Below are positions 45,411 to 58,206 of a DNA stretch of 64,000 bases, one piece after another. The notes under the pieces are model-generated. The model was not told the DNA's origin and did no database searches. It was given only the letters and a program-made list of their open reading frames with translations. A program made the translations under genes and the position numbers. Source of the stretch: Papaver somniferum. Lineage: Eukaryota > Streptophyta > Magnoliopsida > Ranunculales > Papaveraceae. Within the stretch, counting starts at the first letter, position 1. Each line of letters begins with the position of its first letter. The stretch is taken from positions 234,167,656 to 234,231,655 of the forward strand of contig NC_039364.1 in NCBI RefSeq assembly GCF_003573695.1, in the 5' to 3' direction.

Positions 45411-45835
45411 TGCACATGCTGATCATTCACATTCCCATGATTCACACTCCCATACCCCTTACGCACGTGGAGAAAGCAACACACGCGGAAGAGGACACAA
45501 GGGACCCAACAGAGGTCACGGGGCGTGGTGGTGGTAATTCAAATGTTTGGAACAGAGATGTACCTTCTGGCCCAAGTGGTGGCAGCTCCAAGGTCGATAC
45601 CCCCTATTAAGAAGGCCGAAGCTGGAAACGGTCCTTGTTATAGGTGTGGATCCACTGCACATTGGTACCAACAATGTAAAGCTAGTAACAAAGTTGCATA
45701 TATCTACAAGAAGTATCGAGAGTTTGTAGAACAAGAATCTAACTATCTGGAAGAAGATGAGAATTCCCCTGATGTAAACCTCACAATTCCAAGGCAACAA
45801 GAGTCATGCCATATTGGGTACACCTGATTTGGATT
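45411..45835 (+). pseudogene. Copia gag C-terminal part, unit II
   Basis: The zinc knuckle CYRCGSTAHWYQQC is intact (about 45,636-45,680) but in a different frame from the Gly-rich lead. A short deletion (KAPRN lost near 45,598) and a missing SDF region near 45,785 distinguish it from unit I. Confidence 0.8.
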
Positions 45836-46134
45836 GAAATTGTTTCTTTAGTTACCTTTTTGATCTTAGACGTTTATTTTAATAGACTCTGGTTTAAATA
45901 ATTTTTCTTGATGGCTTGGACTACTTTATATGTCGTCATGATTAACTTATGAATGGATTATCTATGAGTATTTATTATATTAATCATATTTTGGTAATAG
46001 TTTAATAGATTATTTTTACCTTGATAATCTGTTGTTTAGAATGTATATTAGGAAGAAAAATATATCATTCTAGTAAAACTCAAATTCTCCAAAGTACATG
46101 AGATAAATTATTCGGATTTTGTAAGGATGCCACA

Positions 46135-47705
46135 TTATCTACTTGTAGGAATGTCTCAAGGAGAGATTGAATGTCTGGATGATAGTGGAACCACCCATAC
46201 TATCTTAAGAAATAGACAATTGTTTGTTAACTTGACCCCTTATAATACATCTGTGACTAGATGATTAGATCATCACAAGTGATAATTGGGCGAGGTAATG
46301 CTCAATTCATGTTTCCAAATGGCACAGTGATTAAAGTCACAGAAGATCTATATGCACCAAGAGCTAATCGCACCTTGTTAAGTTTGAAAGATATTCGTGC
46401 AAACAGTTATCATTTGGAAACTCACAGTGAAAATGGAATTGAATACATACATGTTACCTCTAATGAATGTGGAAGAAAACACATTTTAGAGAAACTAATG
46501 AGTCAATCTAGTGGATTATACCTCACTATTCGAATTATTGAATCTCATGTTTTTACCAACGATGATTTGTTGAATAATGACTCATACAGGCTTTGGCACG
46601 ACCGATTAGGGAACCCAGGTCATGACATGATGATTCGTGTTTTAAAGAACTCACATGGACATCCCTTTTTTCGAGGAAAAAAGAAAATGGGACAACAGAC
46701 TGTTATAGTGCAAAGTAACCAACTACTAACTGGTAAGAGTGTTACTCCAACACGACAGTTGCCTTCTCAAGAAGTTGATGTGCAACATATTTCCCATTCT
46801 GCTTCATTGACTATGTCAAAAGAATATCATTTATTTTGCAAAGCCTGTTATTTAGCAAAAACAGGATCGATAACATCCTATGCTAAAGATACCAAACAAA
46901 ATATCTCATTTTTGCATAGGATACAAGGTGATATTTGTGGACCTATACATCCAGAATGCGGACCATTCAGGTATTTTATGGTTCTGGTAGATGCTTCGAA
47001 TCGTTGGTCACGCGTCGCATTATTGTCCACAAGAAATGCTGCATTTGCAAAGCTCCTAACACAAATTATTCGTTTGAGGGCTCACCACCCTGATTACCCT
47101 ATCAAGTATATCATACTTGATAATGCTGGAGAATTCACATCAAAAGGATTTGATGATTACTGTATGTTTAATGGAATAGACGTAGAGCATCCCGTACCCC
47201 ATATTCACACTCAAAATGGTCTCACAGAAGCTAATATAAAAAGGTTACAGATGATAGCTAGGGCACTGGTTATGCGTGCCAACCTGCCTATTACTGCATG
47301 GGGATACGCTATATTGCATGCATCTTTACTTATTCTTTTTCGACCCACTGCTAGCCAACCATTTTCTGTGTACTAGCTGGTAACTGGATATGAGCCTGAT
47401 ATTTCAAACTTACGCAAATTTGGTTGTGCCGTATATGTGCCTATTATGCCCCCACAGTGTACTAAAATGGGTCCACAAATACGATTAGGTATTTATGTTG
47501 GATATGAATCCCCAACTATTATCCGCTATTTAGAACCTTTGACAGGCGATTTGTTTACCGCTACATTTGCGGATTGTCACTTTGATGAGACAACCTTCCC
47601 GTCGTTAGGGGGAGATAAGAAAAAGGATTTTCTAAGGGAACGACAGGAATTGTCGTGGTGTGTTCCCACGTTGTCTTACCTTGATCCCCGTACTCCACAA
47701 TGTGA
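46135..47705 (+). pseudogene. Copia protease and integrase, unit II (best preserved)
   Basis: This is the only copy with the protease catalytic triplet intact: DSGTTHTIL at 46,181-46,207. The long frame 46,261-47,376 covers the GAG-pre-integrase region (LWHDRLGNPG, one zinc-ligand His changed to Asn), FCKACYLAK and the integrase core with GDICGP, DNAGEF and the catalytic Glu in NGLTEANIKR. A CAG-to-TAG change at 47,374 stops it at FSVY. The remaining C-terminal part is open from 47,437 to the stop made by the footprint at 47,710. Confidence 0.92.
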
Positions 47706-47712
47706 TAGCTAG
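47706..47712. other. CACTA excision footprint
   Basis: Copies with the transposon read GTGA-GAG-element-GAG-TGAAG. Here GTGA and TGAAG are joined by TAGCTAG. Against the inferred empty site (a single GAG) this is a 4-bp gain containing CTAG like the element ends. It shifts the copia frame and makes a TAG stop after PQCDS. Excision scars of En/Spm-type elements typically keep altered target-duplication bases. Confidence 0.65.
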
Positions 47713-49867
47713 TGAAGTAAAACGAATCATCGATCTCCAAAATGTAGCAGATTCAATGCCTGATGCATTTACCGATATCGCAAAAGTGACGAGATCACAT
47801 ATACCAGCTCAAAACATGCCTACAAGGTTAGAAATCCCTACTACGGGACAGAGCACTCTAGATGGAGATGCTAAGCTTAAACTTGGTGGAAGTTTAGCTG
47901 AGGCCGTGGTCCCCCAAAGGAAAAGGGGGAGGCTACCTGGTTCGATAGATACTCACCCAAGGAAGAAGAGAGTGAGTAAGGCACAATCCGATCCATTTAT
48001 CATCAATGCAGATAATCCTTCTCATGAAGTTGTCTCTGATTATAGTTATATCCATGAATCAATATTGGAGGACACTCCGATGTCTGAAATTATTCTAGAG
48101 AACAAAGAAATCTCTATGGATTATGAGAGTGCATATGTGTTGATGGAAAGATCCTTCACGAATATTTATGATATATTTGCATATACTGTTGCTCGAGAAA
48201 TCATAGAGCACGATGATATCAAACCACGCTCTATAACATAATGCCAAAAAAGAGCAGATTGGCTTATATGGGAAGTTGCAATCTAGGAAGAACTAAATTC
48301 ACTGGCAAAGAGACAGGTATTTGGTGCGGTAGTGCTAACCGGTAAAACCTGTAGGACATAATGGGTATTTGTTAGAAAGCGTAATGAGAAGAATGAAGTC
48401 GTAAGATATAAGGCTCGCCTTGTGGCGCAAGGTTTCTCACAACGCCCTGGAATTGATTATGAAGAAACATATTCTCCTGTAATGGATGTTATAATTTTCC
48501 TCTACTTAGTTAGTTTGGTAGTTTCAGAAGGACTTGAAATGCATCTTATGGATGTGGTTGCAGCATATCTCTATGGGGATCTTTATTCAGAGATATACAT
48601 GAAAGTGCCCGATGACCTTCCATTACCCGAATCAAATAACTCTAAACCACAGAGTTCGTTTTCAATTAAGTTGAAACGCTCACCTTACGGATTAAAACAA
48701 TCTGGGCGGATGTGGTATACCCATCTAAGTGATTATTTGATTAGGAAGGGATATACAAATAATGAGTTATGCCCATGCGTATTTATAAAGAATACAAGTT
48801 CCAGATTTGCAATTATAGCTGTTTATGTTGATAATATGAACATAATAGGTACTCTTGATGAAATAAGAGAAACCGCAAGCTATCTGAAATCTGAATTTGA
48901 GATGAAAGATCTTGGGAAATCTCGGATTTGTCTAGGAATTGAACTAGAACACCGAAACTCTGGAATATTAATCCACCAGTCTGCATATGTCCATAAGATA
49001 CTCTGGAAATTTAATATGGACACGGTGCACCCCGCTAGCACTCCCATGATCGGTCGAAGCTTAGATGTGAATAAGGATCCATTTCGTCCTAAGCAAGATG
49101 ATGAAGAAGTATTAGGAGCTTAAAATCCTTACCTAAGTGCAATAGGCGCATTATTGTACTTAGCACAATGTACTCGACCAGACATTTTATTCTCAGTGAA
49201 CTTGTTAGCTAGATATAGCTCCGCGCCAACGCAGCGTCATTGGAATGGTATAAAGAATGTATTTAGATACCTTAAAGGAACCATTGACATGGGTTTATTT
49301 TATCCCTATGAGGACAAAAGGAGGAATGTTAAGACAACTCCCTACACTAAAACCCCAAATAATGTTTTGGTTGGTTTTGCTGATGCTGGGTACCTTTCAG
49401 ACCCACATAAATCTCGATCCCAAACTGGTTACGTATTTACCATAGGAAAAACAGCAATATCATGGTGATCGACCAAGCAAACTCTCGTGGCTAACTGCAC
49501 GAACCACTCTGAGATCATTGCACTACATGAGGCAGTTCGTGAGTGTATATGGTTAAAGTCTGTCATTACACATATTCGAGGGAAAAGTGGTTTGAATTCT
49601 ACCGCTGAAGAGCCGACATGCATTTATGAAGATAATGCAGCTTTTATCGAACATATGAAGCAAGGATATATCAAGGGTGATAATACGAAACATATTTCAC
49701 CAAAGTTCTTTTACAATCAGCAACATCAATGTCTCTTAAACATTCAAGTCGGCAAAGTACCGTCTGATGAGAATGTGGCAGACTTATTTACTAAGTCACT
49801 TCCTAAGTCCTTATATGAAAAGCACGTAAAGAGTATTGGACTAAGTAAATTTTCCGAACTCCCTTGA
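47713..49867 (+). pseudogene. Copia linker, reverse transcriptase, RNase H (copy 4)
   Basis: The linker is open (to 48,241). A small rearrangement near 48,340 breaks the reverse transcriptase start. The frame is then open from 48,422 to 49,123 with AQGFSQRPGIDYEETY; the catalytic box is changed from YVDDM to YVDNM, which removes an active-site Asp. RNase H is at 49,154-49,468 and 49,487-49,867, ending KFSELP. The two array-wide stops are present. Confidence 0.9.
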
Positions 49868-50246
49868 AAACAATCAGGGGGAGATGCCGACATCGGGTGG
49901 AGTATCTGATGTTATGATGTCGACATCTAACTTGGAGTGCTGAACTCTTTTTCCCTTAACTGAGATTACTTTTTCCCACTGGGTTTTGTTACTTGGAAGG
50001 GTTTTTAATGAGACGACCAAGATTATAATTTCTCGATTAATGTTTTCTTTTCCCACATGGTTTTTCTATTCTAGGAATTTCTGAAGCAACAAGAGAAGTG
50101 GTCAGCTTTATGGAGCAACTTTACTAAGACTCAACACGTGGTACTCTTTTCCCTTCGTCAAGGGTTTGTCCCATCGGGTTTTACTTGTCAAGGTTTTAAT
50201 GAGGCAACACATTTGGAGTTCCACTTTTGAACCGCACAAGGGGGAG
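49868..50246 (+). other. Copia 3' untranslated region with polypurine tract, unit III
   Basis: Here the tract is uninterrupted: AAGGGGGAG (about 50,238-50,246). Confidence 0.7.
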
Positions 50247-50463
50247 TGTTATAGGGCCTACAAACCATGGATGTGCGGTCCATTATATAACTAGGGTTTT
50301 CTCCTCTTATGTATATAAAGAACATTATACCTATGTATTATGTATTCTGCCTCTTTTATCAATAAAAAACTCCCCTTTCTCTTTTCTCTTGGTTTACCTA
50401 ATTATTACTCCACAAAAATGTACAATATTTGAGGGTAAAACTTGTCTTTATAATAAATTAACA
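50247..50463 (+). repeat. Copia 3' LTR, unit III
   Basis: TGTTATAGGGCC start, TATA-like TATATAAAGAAC, AATAAA signal, TAACA end (less certain). Confidence 0.6.
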
Positions 50464-50492
50464 AGGTTAAAATAGAGAATAATTAAATCAAA

Positions 50493-50682
50493 TTATGTGG
50501 ATCCACAACTTCTGCTTCTCAAACTTTTAAATCTAGTGTTGAGTAGCTTTTAAAAGGAGGCCTAAAATGAAAGTGCTTCTCTCCAAGAGCACTTTGAATT
50601 AAATTTTTTACCAAACACAATTTTTGATAAAAATTGGTTACAAAGTGCTTTTGGTTGAAAAAAACAATCCCAAACGGGGCTA
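50493..50682. mobile_element. MITE-like inverted-repeat element, unit III
   Basis: Equivalent of 5,330-5,520; one mismatch in the left arm (CCAAGAGCACTTTG). Confidence 0.5.
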
Positions 50683-51028
50683 TATACTAAGGGATACGAC
50701 ATGATCTGGAAATAGAACTTCAATATTCAAATCCTTTCACTCTCAGAGTTACATAGATGCCCTTGCCACACCGTATCCATAGAAAGATGAGGTCTTGTTA
50801 AGTTCGGCCCAAATATAAAGTGATCCTAATAACCGTATCCATTAAATGAAATTTCATTGGGCCTGACGAACTCAACAAAGGAGATCCAGATCCATACGTT
50901 GAGAAAGTAGAAATTCTCTTCAAAATAGGATTTTGAAAAACCAAATCCCTAAATTCTCTTCTCAAAATCAAACTCCCCCCGTAACCCGTGGACGGAGATT
51001 TCTTCTGTTGCTGCAAATTAATTATTAG
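50683..51028 (+). promoter_or_regulatory. Promoter and leader of MAM33-like gene, unit III
   Basis: Site II motifs at 50,806-50,811 (GGCCCA) and 50,858-50,863 (TGGGCC), then the same leader. Confidence 0.45.
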
Positions 51029-53924
51029 AATGGCGAGAATCATCATGAAAGCTGCTTCATCTTTAACCCCAGTTTTACTGGCATATACGAGGAAGACGCC
51101 TCTTAGAAATTACAGCAGTTCTTCATCCATCTTCAGCAACCCGCAATTGAAGAACAACATAAGCCGTAGTCTAATTTATAAACAAGATCGGCCTCTAAAT
51201 CTTAAGTTGTTCTCTTCTAAATCTTAAGTTGTTCTCTTCCGATCAAATCATACGTGCTGAGGAGAAATCTGAAGATCTTCTTCACAAGGTATGTTCTTTC
51301 CTTAATTTTTCTGCTCGATTCTATCGATTGATGTTTAGGGTCCAACAAACACACATAATTTGAACATCTACTCGTTCCAATTTTGCCACCTACTGTCTGC
51401 AATTTATTTTTCCATCCTTACTGTGCCCAAATCAAGAAGCCTTAGATGTATCTAGTTTGATTTATCAGAGATACTCTTGTGATGTCCTAGTGTTAAGCTG
51501 TCTTGCGAATACGTTACTAGTTAACACAAAAAATAGGATTCGTTAAAACATTTACTTTTTTCTGGCGTGTAGAGTCATAACATAGGTATAAATATGAAGG
51601 TAGAATTTGTGATACAAATAACGAACCTACCATTTTAGATTCCTTTTCTCTCAGTACTTGCATGCAACGTATATTTCGCATCTGCATGAGCTTATGCCCA
51701 ACAATCATTATTGAGTATACATTTTGGGCCTAGTTCACTAGTTAAGGTGAGTATAAGCCTGTGTGTGTAGCCTACACCAGTAGATGTGAAACTCCACTTA
51801 TATCTCCTCATATAGAGTTAAAGTGAGTGTTGAACACCAGGAATGCTTTGCAATAGTTATTAAGCTGTAATCAATATCTGTATACAACACAGAGATGATC
51901 AAATGCGATGTCTTATGCGTTTGTTAGGTGTTGTGCAGACACCAAGTGATTTTCCCTTCAAAATTGAAGATAAACCAGGAAAGCAAACGGTAACATTGAC
52001 TAGAGAATACCGGGGTGATGATATCAAAGTCATAGTTCACATGCCTGCGGGTCGTTCCTCTACTGTTGAAGGCGGTGATGAATACAAGGATAGTGTAAGT
52101 AATCCACAATCCAGCATTCTCCATGTTGTATCTCGTACGAATATTCTCGGGACAACTTTGGACTACGGTGTCATTGCTTATGCAGATGACTTTTCGATAG
52201 ACAGTTTCTGTATCAAGTACAAAAACGCTCCAGATGAAGAAAATATCTATTACAGAGGACCTGCCTATGCGTGAGTACTAGAATTATTGATTGCTAGGTT
52301 TGATATTATATATGTATTCAGATTTCTATCAGTTGTTGCATTCCCTATATCTTCTAGCATTATTGGTTTCTTATTGTGCATCTTTTGTATTTCTTCAAGG
52401 AAACTGGATAAGAACTTGCAGAAAGAATTCCACGGACGTTTGAAGATCTTAGGGATTATACCCAGCACCACCAGATTCTTACATGGATACATGGCTAACA
52501 GGGACATGTGCTCGTCAGATTCAGCCAATTCGCCTCATACTGATCAATCTACTCCTGAATCCATTGAAACAACAATTATTAATGATGAAGGGATTCCAGT
52601 CCACTATGTAGTTGGTAATACTATTTAATGTTCCGATTTTTGGAACGAGTATATATATGTTTTGAATCTTACTGAATTTATTATGGTTTATGTAGAAGTT
52701 TATAGACAAAGAGGACATCCACTTGTCAGGTACATACTATTTATGAACTCATAGAATCTAAACACTTAAATGCTGCTCTCGTTATGAATTGGTGTTTTCT
52801 TGGTTTTTATAAATGGCAGTGCTGACGATATCCGCAACAGTAAAAAGAATCCCAAAGACTTCATCTGGATTCCTTATCCACATACTCGGTAGGTATTAAT
52901 TATTTTTATTGGTATCACGATCATTGTTATTGAGTCAACTAAATTATTTAGTTCTTGTGCCAACAGTATTGAGAAGCTATTGTGGATTGAAGTTCCTAGC
53001 GAAGGTTTCTTTGCTTCCCAAAGGTATACCATTGTTTTCACTCGCATTTACTATGTTTTCTATCCTAGTTAGCCAGATGAATATTATTAGTGATAGTATG
53101 GTGGTTAGTTTACTAGGCCTTGTTTGGTAAAATATATGATTACATAACCATAAATTGATAAATGATTTAGATATAATCATTTTTAAGATAATTTTTTCCA
53201 AACACTTTTTTTTCAAATAATTGATTATCTTAGAATGCATACCTCAAAAAGGAGATGAAAGAACAATGATTTAGAATTTTTTTAGTTTGTTGTTGTTTTT
53301 TTTATCTCTCTCTTGATAGTGTAGAGAAAATAAAAAGAAAAAGTTCAATTTGAGTTTTTTAGAAAAAATAATCGATTATAATAAATTTTCAAAACAACTT
53401 TTTTCTGTTTATGGATAGTGGAGTTTTTCAGTTATGATTAAAATAAACTATTATTATAATAGTTACCAAAGAAGTATAAAATCCATTATAATCTGTATAA
53501 TGGATTATGAGCTGACAATCCGTTAAAATAATAGTTACAGAACAGCCCCAAAGAATACAAATTAACTAGTTTGTTCTTTAATCGTGGCAGTGAACTTCAA
53601 GAAGATGTTGAAAATGACCTTGATGTTGGACGTGAGGAATATTTATTGTTCCTTGATGGTGAAGATAACAATCCTTATAGATGTTTACCTCCCAAAGATG
53701 CTTGGGATCCCTCTGTTTTCTCAGAAGAGGTGGATAAGATATTGTATCCTGATCTGAAACATATGGAAGATGTGCCTGATTATGGAAAGGCTTTGGAATA
53801 TTCAAGATTTGCCCTACAAGCACACGATGATGAGATGGATAAGATAATGTATCCTAATGGACGTCCTCCTGTTGTTGAAATGAGTGATTTAGAACTTGAA
53901 CATTATCAAGTATGGCATATGTAA
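51029..53924 (+). pseudogene. MAM33 fusion gene, exon 1 disrupted (unit III)
   Basis: Exon 1 (51,029-51,288) keeps ATG, leader and splice donor, but about 30 bases are replaced by a second copy of CTAAATCTTAAGTTGTTCTC (about 51,195 and 51,218). This gives a stop after LFSSKS. Exons 2 (51,939-52,270), 3 (52,400-52,614), 4 (52,696-52,729), 5 (52,820-52,888), 6 (52,967-53,023) and 7 (53,570-53,924) are open and phase-compatible, ending after YQVWHM. Exon 2 has several private substitutions (SILHVVSRTNILGTTLDYG). It is the most complete splice structure in the window, but no full-length product can be made. Confidence 0.8.
53116..53549. mobile_element. MITE in intron 6, unit III
   Basis: Full length; starts GGCCTTGTTTGG and ends GAACAGCCCC. 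Confidence 0.5.
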
Positions 53925-54516
53925 ATTTGAGATAATTGTTACCGGCTCATGGTCATACTCACTTGAAAAGTGTTGTATGCCCAAATAATCAACCTAACAC
54001 CCTCAAAAACATAGATCTAACATGCAATTTCAGAGTTAACACATTGGGGTTTACTCGGGTGTTCAGTTACGAAAATGATTTATATCACGGGGTTTCTCGA
54101 GTGAGAGAAGGGTGGGATTTATTTTAAACCACCGGACCAAGAGAGCACACTCTCACTCTCACTCGGTACACACCACCGGATCCAACCTGGAAGATTATTA
54201 AAAAAAAAGGACCAACGTACTTGCTGGAGTGGGATGCGCTCGTTCCCTATTAGCTCTAGCTTCTTTGGCTACTTTATCTACTAAACACAAAAAAGCTTTC
54301 TACTTAAGAATAAATTTCTACATACTTCATAATTTTACTACGACACCATAAAGGTATGCATGGCGGTTTTTTAGGTTAAGATTAAGTCATATGGCATTCT
54401 AATCTAGCAACTAGAATGGTAGCTAGGACAATATTTTAGGTCGTATGCCAGTTCTAATCTAGCATCTAGATGCGGTGAGTATGAAAGTGAAAAGTAGACA
54501 CTTACATGAAACAACA
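53925..54516. other. Non-coding stretch downstream of fusion gene, unit III
   Basis: Equivalent of 8,757-9,345, including a short CTCTCACT repeat near 54,150. No gene seen. Confidence 0.4.
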
Positions 54517-54654
54517 AAAAGTAGTATTAGGTTGGGCTGAATGAAACGACACGTTGAGCTACCATCTCAACCGTCGGATCAAAAGATAGAACAATTTGAT
54601 CCGACGACTGAGATGGTTGTGTTGTTCCATTCAGCTCGACCAAATTCTACTTTT
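54517..54654. mobile_element. Fold-back MITE, left arm shortened, unit III
   Basis: About 15 bases of the left arm are missing (GAGCTACCATCTC) compared with units I and II, which weakens the hairpin. Confidence 0.65.
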
Positions 54655-54799
54655 CGCGAAGTTTGAGTCCTTTACTATCTTGTGCAATACAAAGAAACTA
54701 CTATATATTGTGGCAACAAAAATAAAATTTTGCTTCCGGGTAAAAGTTTCTCAGGAACGGTCATGTCGACTTTTGAGTTATATTATATGACCATGGTTA

Positions 54800-55602
54800 A
54801 ATAATGAACCCTTGTAAAAATAGAAAAACATTATACCAAGATAGGCTATAAAATTGGACAAAATGATAGGCAGGTGGAAAAAATTATACAAAACATAGTA
54901 CTTTCTAGGTAATTCTTAGAGTACCAGCACCTTCAACCCCTGAAATTTTTGACATTCATTCTAATTCTTGGGGTCATTAAACTAGAGACATGGTCTATGG
55001 AAATCCAGTTCTTCAGGTGAGGAAGCATGCCCTCCATCATGAAAATCCTGCGAGATTGGAGCATGTGGTGATCTTGCAGGCACTTGATTAACTTCCAGCA
55101 AGTATGGATTAAACTTGTTAAGCACCCTCAGAATGATGAAGCAAGTTTCATGTTGGAAACTCGTTTTGTGGGATCTTTATCACTCCTCCCGACATCTTCA
55201 TTCCACATTCAGTTCACCTTCACCACTTTTTCTTGTTGTGACACATATGCATGATCAAAGTTACGTATTCACTAACAGCCACTCAAATTGTGCGAAAACG
55301 ATCAGGAAACCCTTCGGCATCACGATTATTAATGTTACTAGTTTCTTCACAGAAGTTTTATAAAATCTTTCCATAAAAAGTATTTTTTTTTCATAAATAC
55401 CATTGATTTGATTTAATGTAAACCATATATAATTCCTACAAATACCATTGATTTGATTTAATGTAAATACCATTGATTTGATTTGATTTGATTCCTCTTC
55501 ATCCATCGTATATTTGGAACCACGAATTCTAACATTACTTGGTTGTGATTGTTGTGTTTATTATTGTTCTTGTTGTTGTGATCGTTGCGATGAGGATGCC
55601 AT
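54800..55602 (-). pseudogene. SANT/trihelix-like remnant, unit III
   Basis: ATG at 55,602 on the minus strand opens MASSSQRSQQQEQ then stops; RGSKYTMDEEES follows. The GATTT repeats lie at about 55,400-55,492. Assignment is weak, as in the other units. Confidence 0.3.
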
Positions 55603-56350
55603 ATTTGCTAGTTATGGAATTTATAGAGATTTTTTCTGATAGAGATTGAGTTGATACGAGTAGTTTTTTTTTTGAAATGAGCGAAAAGTGAGTATTGAGA
55701 TGATATGAAACTGTGAAATTTTGAGATAGAGATGAAGAAGGTGTGGGTTCTAAGTTTAAAGATGGGGTGAATTTATAGGGAAATGAAAGGAATAACAGTC
55801 GTTGGATGGCGAGATTGGTAAGTAGCGTTGCCGGAGTTGGATCACATGTTGGTGTATTAAACTGGCGATTTTGGGTCACACGCCAACGGTTTTAGATCAC
55901 ATGCATGCCAGTGTGTTTGGTGGAGCCGCACAGTTTTTCATCAAGTGCGCGTTTGGTCTACTGCCGCAATCAACAAATCCTCAATTTTGTTGGTTTACCA
56001 ATCAGTTTTTCATGTTTGTTGAGTTCATAGTGGGAACAAAAACAAACTTCAAATTTGTTGAGTCCATAGGAACTTCTCTTACTGGGCGTATGTGTCGACC
56101 GTAAAAATTGGCCATTTATTTACGGCAAATACTATAGTAAAAATTTCCACCCTGAAATAATGCCCGCAGAAAATACAGATGACTAGTTATTGATCATTAG
56201 TGGAATCCTATTAAAAAATGATTGCTAATAATAAATTATGGATAAAGGTTAATTTAGACCTATCGAAAATGTGAAAATTTAAATCTTATCTAAACTAATA
56301 GTTAACAAGCTAACATCCAATATGGATTCGTATTATTACATTAAGTTAAC
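55603..56350. other. Non-coding stretch, probable DNA-transposon flank, unit III
   Basis: Equivalent of 10,448-11,192. No gene is supported. Confidence 0.3.
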
Positions 56351-56739
56351 ATGTTGCCGTGCAAACCTACCAGCGAATCTCATGAGGAACATAATCAGTC
56401 GGTTTCGATAAGAAAAAGGAATCAAGATTTGGTTCCTCATATATCTCCACATAAAAAAATTGTGCATAGTTTCCCTAGAGTCCGTGTTAAAAAAAGATTA
56501 CATATGTTAATTTTTATTTTTATACGTAAGTAATAACTCTGTATTGAGGAATGATATGGTCTATAGAAGAAAATACAAACCTCCTTCAGACATAATCAAA
56601 TTAGCTAATGACATGCATCAAGACTACAATTGGGCAAATGCAGTGTTACCTCCGCCGCTACTTGGCATGGATGTTACGACAATTGACACTTCACAACTTC
56701 GGAGGACTAAAATAATTCAAGTGTGTTGGACGGGAACCT
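56351..56739 (+). pseudogene. Unrecognised exon pair, unit III
   Basis: Equivalent of 11,193-11,581; the second exon is open from 56,544 with YRRKYKPPSDIIKLANDMHQ. Product unknown. Confidence 0.3.
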
Positions 56740-58179
56740 TGATAGACACATTTTTGTGTCTGATATAATCTCAATTGTATATATTGTTAGTGCTCGATTT
56801 TGTATTTATTATGGCCTTTTGTGTCTTTGTAGGTATTTTTGGGAAAATAAGCTTTTGCGGCGAAATTGGCGCGAAAAGTGGTTTTTGTGCTCGTGGTAGA
56901 AAATTACTATACTGACCCTAAGTTTGGATAAGGGGTAGCCTAATTACTAAGGGGAACCTTCAGGACACCCCCAAGACCACCTGCTATTCGCACCCCCACT
57001 CTGGATAAGGGGGAGGTCATCTTCAATATTTGAAAATGATTTTTGGCGGGAAAATATTGTTATTCCCTGGCAGATTTTTGATCGAAGTTTTGAACGTGTT
57101 CTAGGGCGATTCAATGGCTGATTTTTGGTAGGAAGTTGTGATATGTCCTAACAAACCTCGACCAGAATTGGCTAGAATTGGCTAGATAATTCACAAGTTG
57201 AAAACAGGGAAACACCGGCAGGAAATGATATTCACGGGATTTGGAGAAGATTGAACGTGTTATGTACGTGCATGGAAGACCCTCACAGCCTGTTGGAGCG
57301 TGAAGGAGTTAAATATGGTAATTTAGAGGCTTGAAAACGCGTGAGAAGATGAAACAGGAAAGAAAATATTCCCAGAATATTTTCTACTGCCGAGTAAATG
57401 AAGATTTTTGGGAGTAAGTGAGGGAGATTCAATGAGCTGTAGGTATATAAATAGGTTCATAGGATCACATATATGCTTGTCGAGAGTTTGGGGAGTTAGC
57501 AGAGAGAAGAGAACGAAGAAATCACGAATTGCAGACACCACAGTTCTGCTGCTGCACAGCTGAAGAACACGAAGAACAGACCAGCAGAGACCTTCGTTTA
57601 TCAACTGTCGTAGTTCACTTTCATTTGCGGCAGTTCTTCAACGACAGCGGAACAGCGACAACAGCACTTCAGTTCTATCGTAAAACACTTGTGAGCAATG
57701 AATACCAATTTTGATCAAGTTTACACAATGATGAGATAAATCCCTTAGTCGAGGCAACAGAGGAATCCATTGTTCCATGAAAAGTGGTATGATTATATTT
57801 TAATTATTTCTTGCAATTATTTTACATGATTATTTGCATAGTTATATTATAGAAAATTGATTTTTATTGAGTAGTTGTAAATTATTTTGATGGAGAATGC
57901 TGGGTTTTAAAACTTTTGATGTTTCATGCTTTGTGATTGCAACCATTACTTCAAAAATCTATTAGAGGCAAAATATTAGAATCGCTTTAAAGAAAGAATT
58001 GCATGAATATTGATTAGAATTTATCACTTAATTGGTCAATGGTGGAATCCAAAGTCTCGGTATTTCCTTATTGTTTTTGAAACAACTTTATTTATTTGAA
58101 TCTAAAAAATCCATTTCCTTCACAAGTCTGAAAGAACCCATTTTTACCACTATTATTATAACCATTTGAAAAACCATCA
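56740..58179 (+). repeat. Ty3/gypsy-type LTR, unit III
   Basis: Starts TGATAGACAC and ends CCATCA. A deletion near 57,680 removes the segment between TTCTATCG and TAAAACAC present in units I and II. Confidence 0.75.
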
Positions 58180-58184
58180 AATTT

Positions 58185-58206
58185 TGGCGCCGCCGACGCG
58201 GATTTT
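58185..58206 (+). promoter_or_regulatory. Primer-binding site, unit III
   Basis: TGGCGCCGCCGACGCGGATT, 5 bp after the LTR. Confidence 0.6.

Larger units (their letters stand above)
33560..47705 (+). repeat. Tandem segmental unit II (about 14.1 kb)
   Basis: Second complete block, same order as unit I. Specific marks are a 281-bp deletion in the MAM33 first exon, an extra segment of about 476 bp with a T30 run, and a shortened intron MITE. Its integrase half ends at the CACTA footprint. Confidence 0.9.
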
